Shown: piece after piece, positions 55,462 to 64,000 of the stretch | How positions within the stretch are numbered: position 1 is the stretch's first letter | Layout: each line of letters begins with the position of its first letter | Assembly (NCBI RefSeq): GCF_000772535.1 | Contig: NZ_JSUM01000010.1 | Location: forward strand, 62,001-126,000 | Origin: Chelonobacter oris | GTDB lineage: Bacteria > Pseudomonadota > Gammaproteobacteria > Enterobacterales > Pasteurellaceae | Length of the DNA stretch: 64,000 nucleotides | Direction of reading: 5' to 3' | The notes under the pieces: model-generated | Database searches by the model: none | What the model was told of the DNA's origin: nothing | What the model saw: only the letters and a program-made list of their open reading frames with translations | Translations under genes and position numbers: made by a program

Positions 55462-55658
55462 TCCGTAACCCATGGTGATAAAAACAGAGATATTGCCCTG
55501 ATTGTACTCGAAATCAGGCTATTGATCATGCGAATATTTTGCCGCTTGAGTTCCGAGGGAAAAATTTTCATCTATCGGAGAAATCATTGGTATATTCGGG
55601 CTTAATAGGGTTAGAATAAAACCGAAAATTTCATTTAAGCCTATCATAAGGAAAAACT

Positions 55659-56612
55659 ATGTCGCAATTACAAGAATTACGCAAGATCACGGTGGTTGTA
55701 GCCGACACCGGTGATATCGAAGCCATTAAAACCTATCAGCCGCAAGATGCCACGACCAACCCGTCCCTGATTCTGAGCGCCTCTTCTTTACCGCAATATG
55801 TTCCGTTAATCGATGATGCGGTGGCCTATGCCAAGCAACAAAGTGATGATAAAAAACAACAATTGATTGACGCCGAAGACAAACTGGCGGTCAATATCGG
55901 ACTGGAAATCCTGAAAATCGTACCCGGCCGCATTTCTACCGAAGTCGATGCCCGCCTTTCTTACGACACGCAGGCGACTATCGAAAAAGCCCGCAAACTG
56001 ATCAACTTGTATAATCAGGCCGGCATCGGCAACGATCGTATCCTGATCAAAATCGCCTCAACCTGGCAAGGCATTCGTGCCGCCGAAGTACTGGAAAAAG
56101 AAGGGATTAATTGTAACCTGACACTGTTATTCTCACAAGCACAGGCCCGTGCCTGTGCCGAAGCCGGAGTTTATCTGATTTCTCCGTTCGTCGGACGTAT
56201 TCTGGACTGGTACAAAGCCAATACCGACAAAAAAGCGTATACACCGCATGAGGATCCGGGCGTGGTTTCGGTTACCGAAATTTACGACTACTATAAAAAA
56301 TACGATTACAAAACCGTGGTCATGGGCGCCAGCTTCCGCAATATCGGCGAAATCACCGAACTTGCCGGTTGTGATCGTCTGACTATCGCTCCGGGCTTAT
56401 TGAAAGAATTACAGGAAAGCAACGAGCCGTTAGTGCGTAAACTGGAATTCAAAGGCAACGTGGAAACACGCCCTGAACCGCTAACCGAAGCGGAATTCTA
56501 TTGGCAGCACAACAGCGATCCGATGGCAGTAGAAAAACTAAGCGACGGTATTCGTAAATTTGCCGCTGACCAAGAAAAACTGGAAGCCATGCTGGTCGAA
56601 AAACTGTCATAA
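55659..56612 (+). CDS. talB: Transaldolase
   Basis: Pentose phosphate pathway enzyme of 317 residues. [11 protein letters not shown] near 33-43 and the Schiff-base Lys in [20 protein letters not shown] near residues 128-147; [15 protein letters not shown] after. TalB/TalA class. AAGGA RBS, strong own terminator, no operon partners. No anomalies. Confidence 0.97.
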   Translation: MSQLQELRKITVVVADTGDIEAIKTYQPQDATTNPSLILSASSLPQYVPLIDDAVAYAKQQSDDKKQQLIDAEDKLAVNIGLEILKIVPGRISTEVDARLSYDTQATIEKARKLINLYNQAGIGNDRILIKIASTWQGIRAAEVLEKEGINCNLTLLFSQAQARACAEAGVYLISPFVGRILDWYKANTDKKAYTPHEDPGVVSVTEIYDYYKKYDYKTVVMGASFRNIGEITELAGCDRLTIAPGLLKELQESNEPLVRKLEFKGNVETRPEPLTEAEFYWQHNSDPMAVEKLSDGIRKFAADQEKLEAMLVEKLS

Positions 56613-56629
56613 TCGTTTAAATCCCAAAT

Positions 56630-56654
56630 AAAAGCGGAACTCAGTTCCGCTTTT
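56630..56654 (+). terminator. talB terminator
   Basis: 11-bp stem AAAAGCGGAAC / GTTCCGCTTTT with TCA loop and T tail. Confidence 0.9.
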
Positions 56655-57011
56655 TTATTCAACCGCACTTTGAGTTCGTAAAATTAAACTCAAAAAGATT
56701 TCTTTTATCCAATAAATAGATTTTACATTTGACTCAATTTTTATTTAATGAGATAAATAATCGATTGAAATAATAAAAATCACAATAATATCAACTTGTT
56801 ATAAACAACCATTCGGCTGTCTATTATAATATATTAATGCTAAATCGCTAATATTCTCGTATTGAATATATACTGTTATTTCGCTACGCTGATAGATAAT
56901 ATTATCATTGCAGTAAAAGAGAAAATTTATATTAAGCTGGAAATTAGTTCCTGAAAATATCAAATCACGTTTTCTGTAAAAATAGACATTAAACTATTTC
57001 TATTTTTGCCA
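56655..57011. other. AT-rich non-coding stretch, possible small RNA
   Basis: No gene is visible. On the plus strand TTGACT (56729-56734) and GATAAA (56752-56757) are 17 bases apart, and an A/T-only hairpin (arms 56978-56986 and 56999-57007) ends the region with T runs both ways. That hairpin is probably the terminator of the downstream minus-strand protease gene; it could also end a plus-strand RNA of about 240 bases. One uptake sequence at 56662. Confidence 0.35.
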
Positions 57012-57791
57012 TTACGGTTTATTCAAACGGTTTTGTTGATACAACGCCAATGCCTGCGGAAAGACGGTTTGAATATTGGCTTCACGTTCGGCATAGCCGG
57101 GGTGAGTGTCACGAATCCGCTGCAAGAAACCTTGCGTATCACCGTCACCGGCAAATTCATACAACTTGCGCCATAATCGCATTGCAGCTTGCGGATTATA
57201 GCCGCTTTCCGCCATCAATAATAAACCGATTCTGTCCGCTTCCAGCTCTTTCGCACGTGAAAACGGCCGAGTAATGGCGTATTCCGGCGCAAGTGCTAAA
57301 GCAGATCCGGCATAGTTGACCGCACTTGATATCGCCGCACCGCCAAAAACACTTAACAGCCTCGTGGCACGATTGACATTCAGTTGCGCTTTGCCGTGTT
57401 CCTTAATAACGTGTGCCATTTCATGCGCCAAAATAATCGACAGTTCATCATCATTTAAGCGCAACTTCTCCACTAAGGAAGAATACACGATCATTTTTCC
57501 GCCCGGCATAGTCCAAGCGCTGACTTCAGGGCTACGAAAAACGGTAATCCGCCAATCAAGCGCCTGTCCGCTGTCATTGTATTTATTCGCTGTTTGCTGC
57601 AAACGGGCAAACACGGTCTGCACCCTTGTCGCTGTGGCGGAATCATGATCGACAATGCCGAACATCTCCATTTGCTCGACAATCCGCTGATAATTTTTAG
57701 CCGATTTTTGATTCAAATCGTGGCTGTCGACACAGGCGCTCAATACCGTACTGAGCGCCAAGAGACACAAAAAAGAGATTTGTTTCAACAA
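57012..57791 (-). CDS. M48 family lipoprotein metalloprotease (LoiP/YggG-like), second copy
   Basis: 259-residue lipoprotein protease. Signal with lipobox VLSAC (Cys20); zinc site LAHEMAHVIKEHG (HExxH) near 122-134 and third ligand KELEADRIG near 183. The WTMPGGKMIVYSSLV block before the site is typical of LoiP/BepA relatives, which degrade misassembled outer-membrane proteins. The start is TTG directly after the TGA of the paralogue upstream, with no in-frame ATG before the signal peptide, so translation is probably coupled to that gene. Confidence 0.87.
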   Translation of the reverse strand: MLKQISFLCLLALSTVLSACVDSHDLNQKSAKNYQRIVEQMEMFGIVDHDSATATRVQTVFARLQQTANKYNDSGQALDWRITVFRSPEVSAWTMPGGKMIVYSSLVEKLRLNDDELSIILAHEMAHVIKEHGKAQLNVNRATRLLSVFGGAAISSAVNYAGSALALAPEYAITRPFSRAKELEADRIGLLLMAESGYNPQAAMRLWRKLYEFAGDGDTQGFLQRIRDTHPGYAEREANIQTVFPQALALYQQNRLNKP

Positions 57792-58568
57792 TCAGCCTGC
57801 TTTTCTTGACTTGTTATACACCGCCAGCGCTTCCGGCATCAAACGGCGGAGGTTGTTTTCACGATCCGCATTGGTCGGGTGGGTCGATACCAAACCTTCC
57901 AGCGCCCCGCCTGAACCACCGGTTGCCTCGCTCATTTTTTGCCACAGTCTGATTGAAGACTCCGGATTATAGCCGGCTTCCGCCATCAGCAATAGCCCCA
58001 CTTCATCGGCTTCGGTTTCGTTACTGCGCGAAAACGGTTTGTTCAGTCCGTATTCTTGGGTCAAACTGACAACCGGGCTAAAATCATAACCGGTGGTTGC
58101 AGCCAATACCGCATTGCCGACACTGCCGAGCAAGCCGGTTGCCATACTGAAATTCACTTTTTGTTTGCCGTGCTCTTTCAAGGCGTGAGCCATTTCATGT
58201 CCCATCACCACCGCAATTTCATCATCGGTTAACTTCAGTTTATCCACTAGTCCGGTATAAAACATCATTTTTCCGCCCGGCATCGCCCAGGCATTCAATT
58301 CATTGCTCTTCATCACCGTCAACTGCCACTGGAACGGCACACCGGTATCATTGGCTTTTTCGGCATACGGTTTAATCCGCTGAAATACGGTGTTAATCCG
58401 TCTCGCCGTGGTTGAGGAGGCGTCAATCACGCCTTTTTGTTTCATTTCATTGACGGTTTGCGTATAACTGCTTGCCGCCTGTTGATTAACGGTTTGCGTA
58501 TCGGCACAAGCCGCCAAGCCCGACGACAATGCCACCGCCAACGCCCATGTTTTGATTTGCTTTCTCAT
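57792..58568 (-). CDS. M48 family lipoprotein metalloprotease (LoiP/YggG-like), first copy
   Basis: About 258 residues. Lipobox GLAAC, mature start ADTQTVNQQ. Zinc site MGHEMAHALKEHG, Glu ligand NETEADEVGLLLM, and WAMPGGKMMFYTGLV before. It is clearly a paralogue of the next gene: same order of motifs, similar length and many shared residues. Three ATGs in a row (58574, 58571, 58568); GAGGA spacing best fits the last. In E. coli LoiP cleaves Phe-Phe bonds under low osmolarity and is anchored in the outer membrane; the same location is inferred here. Confidence 0.88.
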   Translation of the reverse strand: MRKQIKTWALAVALSSGLAACADTQTVNQQAASSYTQTVNEMKQKGVIDASSTTARRINTVFQRIKPYAEKANDTGVPFQWQLTVMKSNELNAWAMPGGKMMFYTGLVDKLKLTDDEIAVVMGHEMAHALKEHGKQKVNFSMATGLLGSVGNAVLAATTGYDFSPVVSLTQEYGLNKPFSRSNETEADEVGLLLMAEAGYNPESSIRLWQKMSEATGGSGGALEGLVSTHPTNADRENNLRRLMPEALAVYNKSRKAG

Positions 58569-58663
58569 CATCATTTCCTCACAATTAAAAAAATACCGCA
58601 CTTTTTGCAAAGAGCGGTATCAATCAATAAACCAACTTTCCGAAAACGGGGAAAGAAACGACG

Positions 58664-59191
58664 TTATTTCTGAGCACGCTCAAAAGAGGTTTTAATTTCT
58701 TCACGTGCGGCTTCAACACCTTCCCAGCCGTCCACTTTCACCCATTTTCCGGCTTCCAGCGCTTTGTAGTTTTCGAAGAAATGTTGAATCTGTGCTTTTA
58801 ACAAAGCCGGTACATCATTAATGTCTTTGATGTGATCGTATTCTTTGCTCAGTTTGCTGTGCGGCACGGCAATCAATTTAGCATCCGAACCGGCTTCGTC
58901 GGTCATTTTCAGCACACCGACCGGACGACAGCGAATCACTGAGCCGGGAATCAGCGGATACGGTGTCGGCACCAACACATCAACCGGATCCCCGTCTAAC
59001 GACAACGTATTATTGATATAGCCGTAATTCGCCGGATAGAACATGGCTGTCGCCATAAAACGGTCGACAAATACCGCACCGGATTCTTTATCTACTTCAT
59101 ATTTAATCGGATCGGCATTGGCCGGAATTTCAATCACAACATAAATATCGTCCGGCAATGCTTTACCGGCAGGGACCTTTTCTAAACCCAT
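58664..59191 (-). CDS. ppa: Inorganic pyrophosphatase
   Basis: Family I soluble pyrophosphatase, 175 residues from ATG 59191 ([15 protein letters not shown] upstream). Metal-binding DGDPVDVLV near 66-74, plus [12 protein letters not shown] and KDINDVP. Essential, removes PPi made in biosynthesis. Promoter upstream is well defined. The frame extends 27 codons further but overlaps the promoter. Confidence 0.97.
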   Translation of the reverse strand: MGLEKVPAGKALPDDIYVVIEIPANADPIKYEVDKESGAVFVDRFMATAMFYPANYGYINNTLSLDGDPVDVLVPTPYPLIPGSVIRCRPVGVLKMTDEAGSDAKLIAVPHSKLSKEYDHIKDINDVPALLKAQIQHFFENYKALEAGKWVKVDGWEGVEAAREEIKTSFERAQK

Positions 59192-59221
59192 TTTGTATTC
59201 CTTCTTTAAGTAATGAATATA

Positions 59222-59261
59222 AACGCTATGAATTATAGCGTTAATCTTTTCGTTTTGTCGA
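59222..59261 (-). promoter_or_regulatory. ppa promoter within a small palindrome
   Basis: On the minus strand TCGACA (59256-59261) and TATAAT (59232-59237), 18-base spacer. The -10 lies in an inverted repeat AACGCTAT / ATAGCGTT (59222-59229 with 59235-59242), possibly a regulator site. Confidence 0.6.
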
Positions 59262-59271
59262 GCAAATCGCA

Positions 59272-59297
59272 AAGTGCGGTCTATTCGAACCGCACTT
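59272..59297. repeat. Paired uptake sequences after purB
   Basis: AAGTGCGGT (59272-59280) and ACCGCACTT (59289-59297) with an 8-base loop, 6 bases beyond the purB stop. No T run follows, so terminator strength is uncertain. Confidence 0.6.
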
Positions 59298-59303
59298 CCG
59301 CCG

Positions 59304-61320
<2,017 letters not shown>

Positions 61321-61425
61321 AATGGTTAAAATAATCCTTTTATTGACTCGTAAGCATCTATCAAATTAACCAAAACTATAGCATTATTCGGCTTCTTTTA
61401 AAAGTTTACAACAGCACGGTACGCG

Positions 61426-61860
61426 TTACACCCCAATCTCTTTCGAATAGTAATTCAATGCGGTTTGCAACGTCCAGCCCCGCTGTGTCCAAAATGCGTT
61501 GCCGCTTTGATTGTCAGTAAACACCAATAACCTTCCGCGAGTGATATTTTTCGCCTGTAACTGCTGTTCCAATCGCTGCAAAAGTGCGGTACCAATACCG
61601 TTTCCCTGTTGATTCTGCGCCACTGCCATATGGTAAATGGTGGCGCGACGACCGTCGTAACCACACATAATCACCCCGAGCAGATTACGTCCTTGCAAGG
61701 CGACAAAGTTCAAATCCGGATTAAATGCCAAAAAAGCATAAATGCCTTGTTCGCTGTCATCTATTTCACTCATGCCCATACCGGGCGTATTTCGCCATAA
61801 ATCAGCAACGTGTGGGTAATCATTCGGCTGCATCAAACGGATTTCAAGTGCGGTACTCAT
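61426..61860 (-). CDS. GNAT-family N-acetyltransferase (YpeA-like)
   Basis: 144 residues. Acetyl-CoA pyrophosphate loop QNQQGNGIGTALLQRLEQQL (Q/RxxGxG/A), preceded by the strand YDGRRATIYHMAVA, and GNAFWTQRGW in the C-terminal strand. Resembles YpeA. Substrate unknown. Starts 15 bases after mnmA, so probably in its transcript; interrupts the otherwise conserved mnmA-hflD pair. Confidence 0.85.
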   Translation of the reverse strand: MSTALEIRLMQPNDYPHVADLWRNTPGMGMSEIDDSEQGIYAFLAFNPDLNFVALQGRNLLGVIMCGYDGRRATIYHMAVAQNQQGNGIGTALLQRLEQQLQAKNITRGRLLVFTDNQSGNAFWTQRGWTLQTALNYYSKEIGV

Positions 61861-61875
61861 CTCATTAGCATCCGC

Positions 61876-63036
61876 TTACTTAATCTGCCGTTCAATAATG
61901 CCGCCGCCTAAGCAGACATCATTAACATAAAAAACGGCAGATTGTCCCGGCGTAACTGCCGCTTGCGGTTCATCAAACCGCACTTCGATGGTTTCATCAT
62001 TTAGCGGTATGATTTCACAAACCACATCCTGTTGACGATAACGGGTTTTCACAGTACAGCGCAATGGTACGCTCATGATTTCCCGATTCACCCAATGCAG
62101 TTGCTGCGCAATCAGCCCGTTGGCAAACAAACGGGGGTGATCGTGCCCCTGTGCCACAATCAATTCGTTGTTAGCCAGATCTTTTTCCACCACATACCAA
62201 GCTTCATCGCCGGCATTTTTCAAGCCGCCGATACGCAAGCCTTTGCGTTGTCCGAGCGTGTGATACATCAGCCCATCATGCCGGCCGATAACCTCACCGT
62301 CCACTGTGCGAATATCACCCGGCTGCGCCGGCAAATAACGGGCGAGAAAACCCTTGAATTTGCGTTCTCCGATAAAACAGATACCGGTCGAATCTTTTTT
62401 CTTAGCCGTAATCAAATCGAGCTCTTCCGCAATTTGCCGCACTATCGGTTTTTCCAGCTCGCCGACCGGAAACAGGCTTTGTGCCACTTGTCGATGGCTC
62501 AGGGTATAAAGAAAATAGCTTTGGTCTTTATTGTTGTCCAAACCACGCAATAATTGCACCTTGCCGGGCTGCTCAAGTGCGGTACGCCGCACATAATGCC
62601 CGGTCGCAATATAATCCGCCCCCAGATCCTCGGCGGCATATTCCAAAAACGCTTTGAATTTGATCTCTTTATTACACAAAATATCCGGATTCGGCGTACG
62701 TCCCGCCTTATATTCAGTCAAAAAGTGTTCAAATACATTATCCCAATATTCCGCCGCAAAATTGATTTTATGCAGATGCATCCCAAGCTTGTCGCATACT
62801 GCCTGCGCATCAGCCAAATCCGTCGCCGCCGAACAATATTCGCTATCGTCATCTTCCTCCCAATTCTTCATAAACAGCCCTTCCACCTGATAGCCTTGCT
62901 GCTGCAAAATATAGGCCGAGACGGAGGAATCTACGCCGCCGGACATGCCGACAATCACTTTTTTGCCGGAATTGGCCGTTTTTTGTGTCGCTGTAAGCGC
63001 GTTGATTTTTTCATAGGTCGCTGAAAATAAAGTCAT
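61876..63036 (-). CDS. mnmA: tRNA-specific 2-thiouridylase MnmA
   Basis: Makes 2-thiouridine at tRNA wobble position 34 using ATP and TusE-relayed sulfur. 386 residues from ATG 63036. PP-loop [16 protein letters not shown] near 23-38, catalytic Cys in [14 protein letters not shown] and the second Cys in [13 protein letters not shown]-terminal PUA-like barrel. The first residues (about 1-17) are a weakly conserved extension; the frame stays open to 63132. 98 bases after nqrM. Confidence 0.95.
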   Translation of the reverse strand: MTLFSATYEKINALTATQKTANSGKKVIVGMSGGVDSSVSAYILQQQGYQVEGLFMKNWEEDDDSEYCSAATDLADAQAVCDKLGMHLHKINFAAEYWDNVFEHFLTEYKAGRTPNPDILCNKEIKFKAFLEYAAEDLGADYIATGHYVRRTALEQPGKVQLLRGLDNNKDQSYFLYTLSHRQVAQSLFPVGELEKPIVRQIAEELDLITAKKKDSTGICFIGERKFKGFLARYLPAQPGDIRTVDGEVIGRHDGLMYHTLGQRKGLRIGGLKNAGDEAWYVVEKDLANNELIVAQGHDHPRLFANGLIAQQLHWVNREIMSVPLRCTVKTRYRQQDVVCEIIPLNDETIEVRFDEPQAAVTPGQSAVFYVNDVCLGGGIIERQIK

Positions 63037-63134
63037 TTTGTGTTCCAATAGTGAATAAATAATCCTGTGTGATAGCTTGCTTGAATCGAACATCATCGAA
63101 TCAGAAGTTAAAGCGCGGTGGCTATAACCCAACG

Positions 63135-63362
63135 CTACAGAATACGCTCCTGCTCCGCTAATTTTTGCTGTCTGGCCGCTTCGGCAGCCATTTTTGCTTT
63201 ACGGTTATCACAAGGTTCCGGGCAATCACAGACTTTTTCCAGTCCCAATGTAGCAATTCCGCCGCAGCTGCCGTGAATGGACTTGCGTTTAACCCAGTAA
63301 CCGATTGACATGGCCAAGATCACCAGTACAAAAAACCCGAAAGTGATAAAAAAGAGATTCAT
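63135..63362 (-). CDS. nqrM: Na+-NQR maturation protein NqrM
   Basis: 75 residues (DUF539). An N-terminal membrane helix ([20 protein letters not shown]) is followed by a cytoplasmic cysteine cluster, HGSCGG and [11 protein letters not shown]. These cysteines are thought to deliver iron for the Fe site between NqrD and NqrE. Next to apbE at the end of the nqr operon, as in Vibrio and Haemophilus, so the nqrA-F genes are expected beyond the window edge. Confidence 0.95.
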   Translation of the reverse strand: MNLFFITFGFFVLVILAMSIGYWVKRKSIHGSCGGIATLGLEKVCDCPEPCDNRKAKMAAEAARQQKLAEQERIL

Positions 63363-63379
63363 GAGTCAGTCCTTGTTTA

Positions 63380-64000
63380 TTAAGGTTGTGCTATTTGTTT
63401 AAATGCTGATGACATTTTAGTCTCAAAACCGTGATTTGTCTTGATGATCAGATAAACCGCCAGATTATTTTTTTCCGCAATATCCAATGCGCCCTCCGCC
63501 CCAAGGACAAACAAGCCCGTCGCCAATCCGTCCGCCGTCATGGTCGACGGATCGAGTACCGTTACCGACACCAGATTATGCTGAATCGGTTTGCCGCTAT
63601 GCGGATCGATTTCATGTGAAAAACGCACACCGTCCTGCTCGAAATAATTACGGTAATCACCCGATGTCGCCATCGCCATATCTTTCAAGCCGATCACCAG
63701 CTGTACCGCTCTTGAACCGTCGAATTCCGGTTTTTCAATCGCAATTTGCCACGGCTTTTGTGAATGATTAACCCCTTTCGCCCGAATTTCGCCGCCGATT
63801 TCTACCATATAGTTATCAATTGCCAACGAATCCAGATATTCAGCCAGTTGATCAACGCCGAAGCCTTTGGCGATTGCTGATAGGTCGATATACAAATTCG
63901 GTACGGCTTTCGCCAGCTGATATTGTCCGCCCTGTTTGGTCAGCGACAGCTTATCCAAACCGACGGAAGCACGGCGAGCCTCAATTTCTTGATCACTCGG
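63380..64000 (-). CDS. apbE: FAD:protein FMN transferase ApbE (5' end outside window)
   Basis: C-terminal 206 residues or so of ApbE, which attaches FMN covalently to Thr in NqrB and NqrC. The frame continues to the window edge (first visible residues PSDQEIEARRASVG). Signatures: IDLSAIAKGFGVDQLAEYL, YMVEIGGEIRAKG, HEIDPHSGKPIQHNLVSV (metal/FAD site) and TADGLATGLFVLGAEGAL. The N-terminal lipobox cannot be seen. Followed 17 bases later by nqrM. Confidence 0.95.
   Translation of the reverse strand, partial: PSDQEIEARRASVGLDKLSLTKQGGQYQLAKAVPNLYIDLSAIAKGFGVDQLAEYLDSLAIDNYMVEIGGEIRAKGVNHSQKPWQIAIEKPEFDGSRAVQLVIGLKDMAMATSGDYRNYFEQDGVRFSHEIDPHSGKPIQHNLVSVTVLDPSTMTADGLATGLFVLGAEGALDIAEKNNLAVYLIIKTNHGFETKMSSAFKQIAQP

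Overview
The window is a contiguous piece of a Pasteurellaceae chromosome, most likely from the Haemophilus/Aggregatibacter/Pasteurella side of the family. The main sign is the 9-mer AAGTGCGGT and its complement ACCGCACTT, the Hin-type DNA uptake sequence of naturally competent Pasteurellaceae. I counted roughly 80 copies by eye, over one per kb, in genes and as inverted pairs in terminator-like hairpins. Gene content agrees: a monofunctional-type WaaA with a Kdo kinase (KdkA) and OpsX, QueH, NqrM/ApbE, HflD next to purB, and the order queH-ispB-rplU-rpmA-EamA-obgE. I see no insertion sequence, prophage, integron, CRISPR array or rRNA operon. Species cannot be named from the sequence alone. 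Layout: 1-2.8 kb, iron uptake (exbB 3' truncated, FetA/FrpB-type receptor, Fur-like sites). 2.8-6.5 kb, a tight four-gene operon: OpuC/EgtU-type ABC importer with permease and binding protein fused, a zinc-free MDR oxidoreductase and an Rrf2 regulator, behind an overlapping-dyad operator. 6.7-12.7 kb, housekeeping: corB, ypjD, ffh, argO, trmL, mutM. 12.8-19.5 kb, lipooligosaccharide inner-core block: opsX, kdkA, waaA, lgtF and two further GT9 transferases, with coaD inside. 19.5-28.4 kb: lipoprotein, queH, ispB, rplU-rpmA, EamA permease, obgE, dicarboxylate-type transporter, cold-shock protein, tRNA-Arg(TCT), tRNA-Pro(TGG), folD. 28.4-32.5 kb: small lipoproteins (one only 27 aa), cysS, ppiB, xerD. 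32.5-38.3 kb: MetE-like zinc methyltransferase, a polar amino-acid (cystine-like) ABC importer, a leader RNA with an intrinsic terminator, a cytosine-deaminase-like amidohydrolase and a secreted EEP hydrolase. 38.3-42.9 kb, arginine biosynthesis: argE diverging from argC-argB-argH across tandem ArgR boxes. 43-49 kb: DUF2288, HAD phosphatase, GST, crcB, an atypical Nramp-like permease, an MFS exporter and a TRIC-like channel. 49-55.5 kb: lptD-dsbC-recJ-(thioredoxin-fold protein)-mtnN on one strand, placing the outer-membrane LPS translocon protein beside the isomerase that can rearrange its disulfides. 55.6-64 kb: talB, an AT-rich non-coding stretch, two tandem M48 lipoprotein metalloproteases, ppa, then apbE-nqrM-mnmA-(GNAT)-hflD-purB. 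How the genes fit together: envelope biogenesis recurs (Kdo/heptose transfer, LptD assembly, M48 lipoproteases, several lipoproteins), as do metal and nutrient import. No obviously new defence or mobile system is visible. The least explained pieces are the fused importer/Rrf2/MDR operon, the leader RNA at 36.15-36.30 kb, the hairpin in the exbB leader, the 27-aa lipoprotein and the Nramp homologue without the usual metal ligands.
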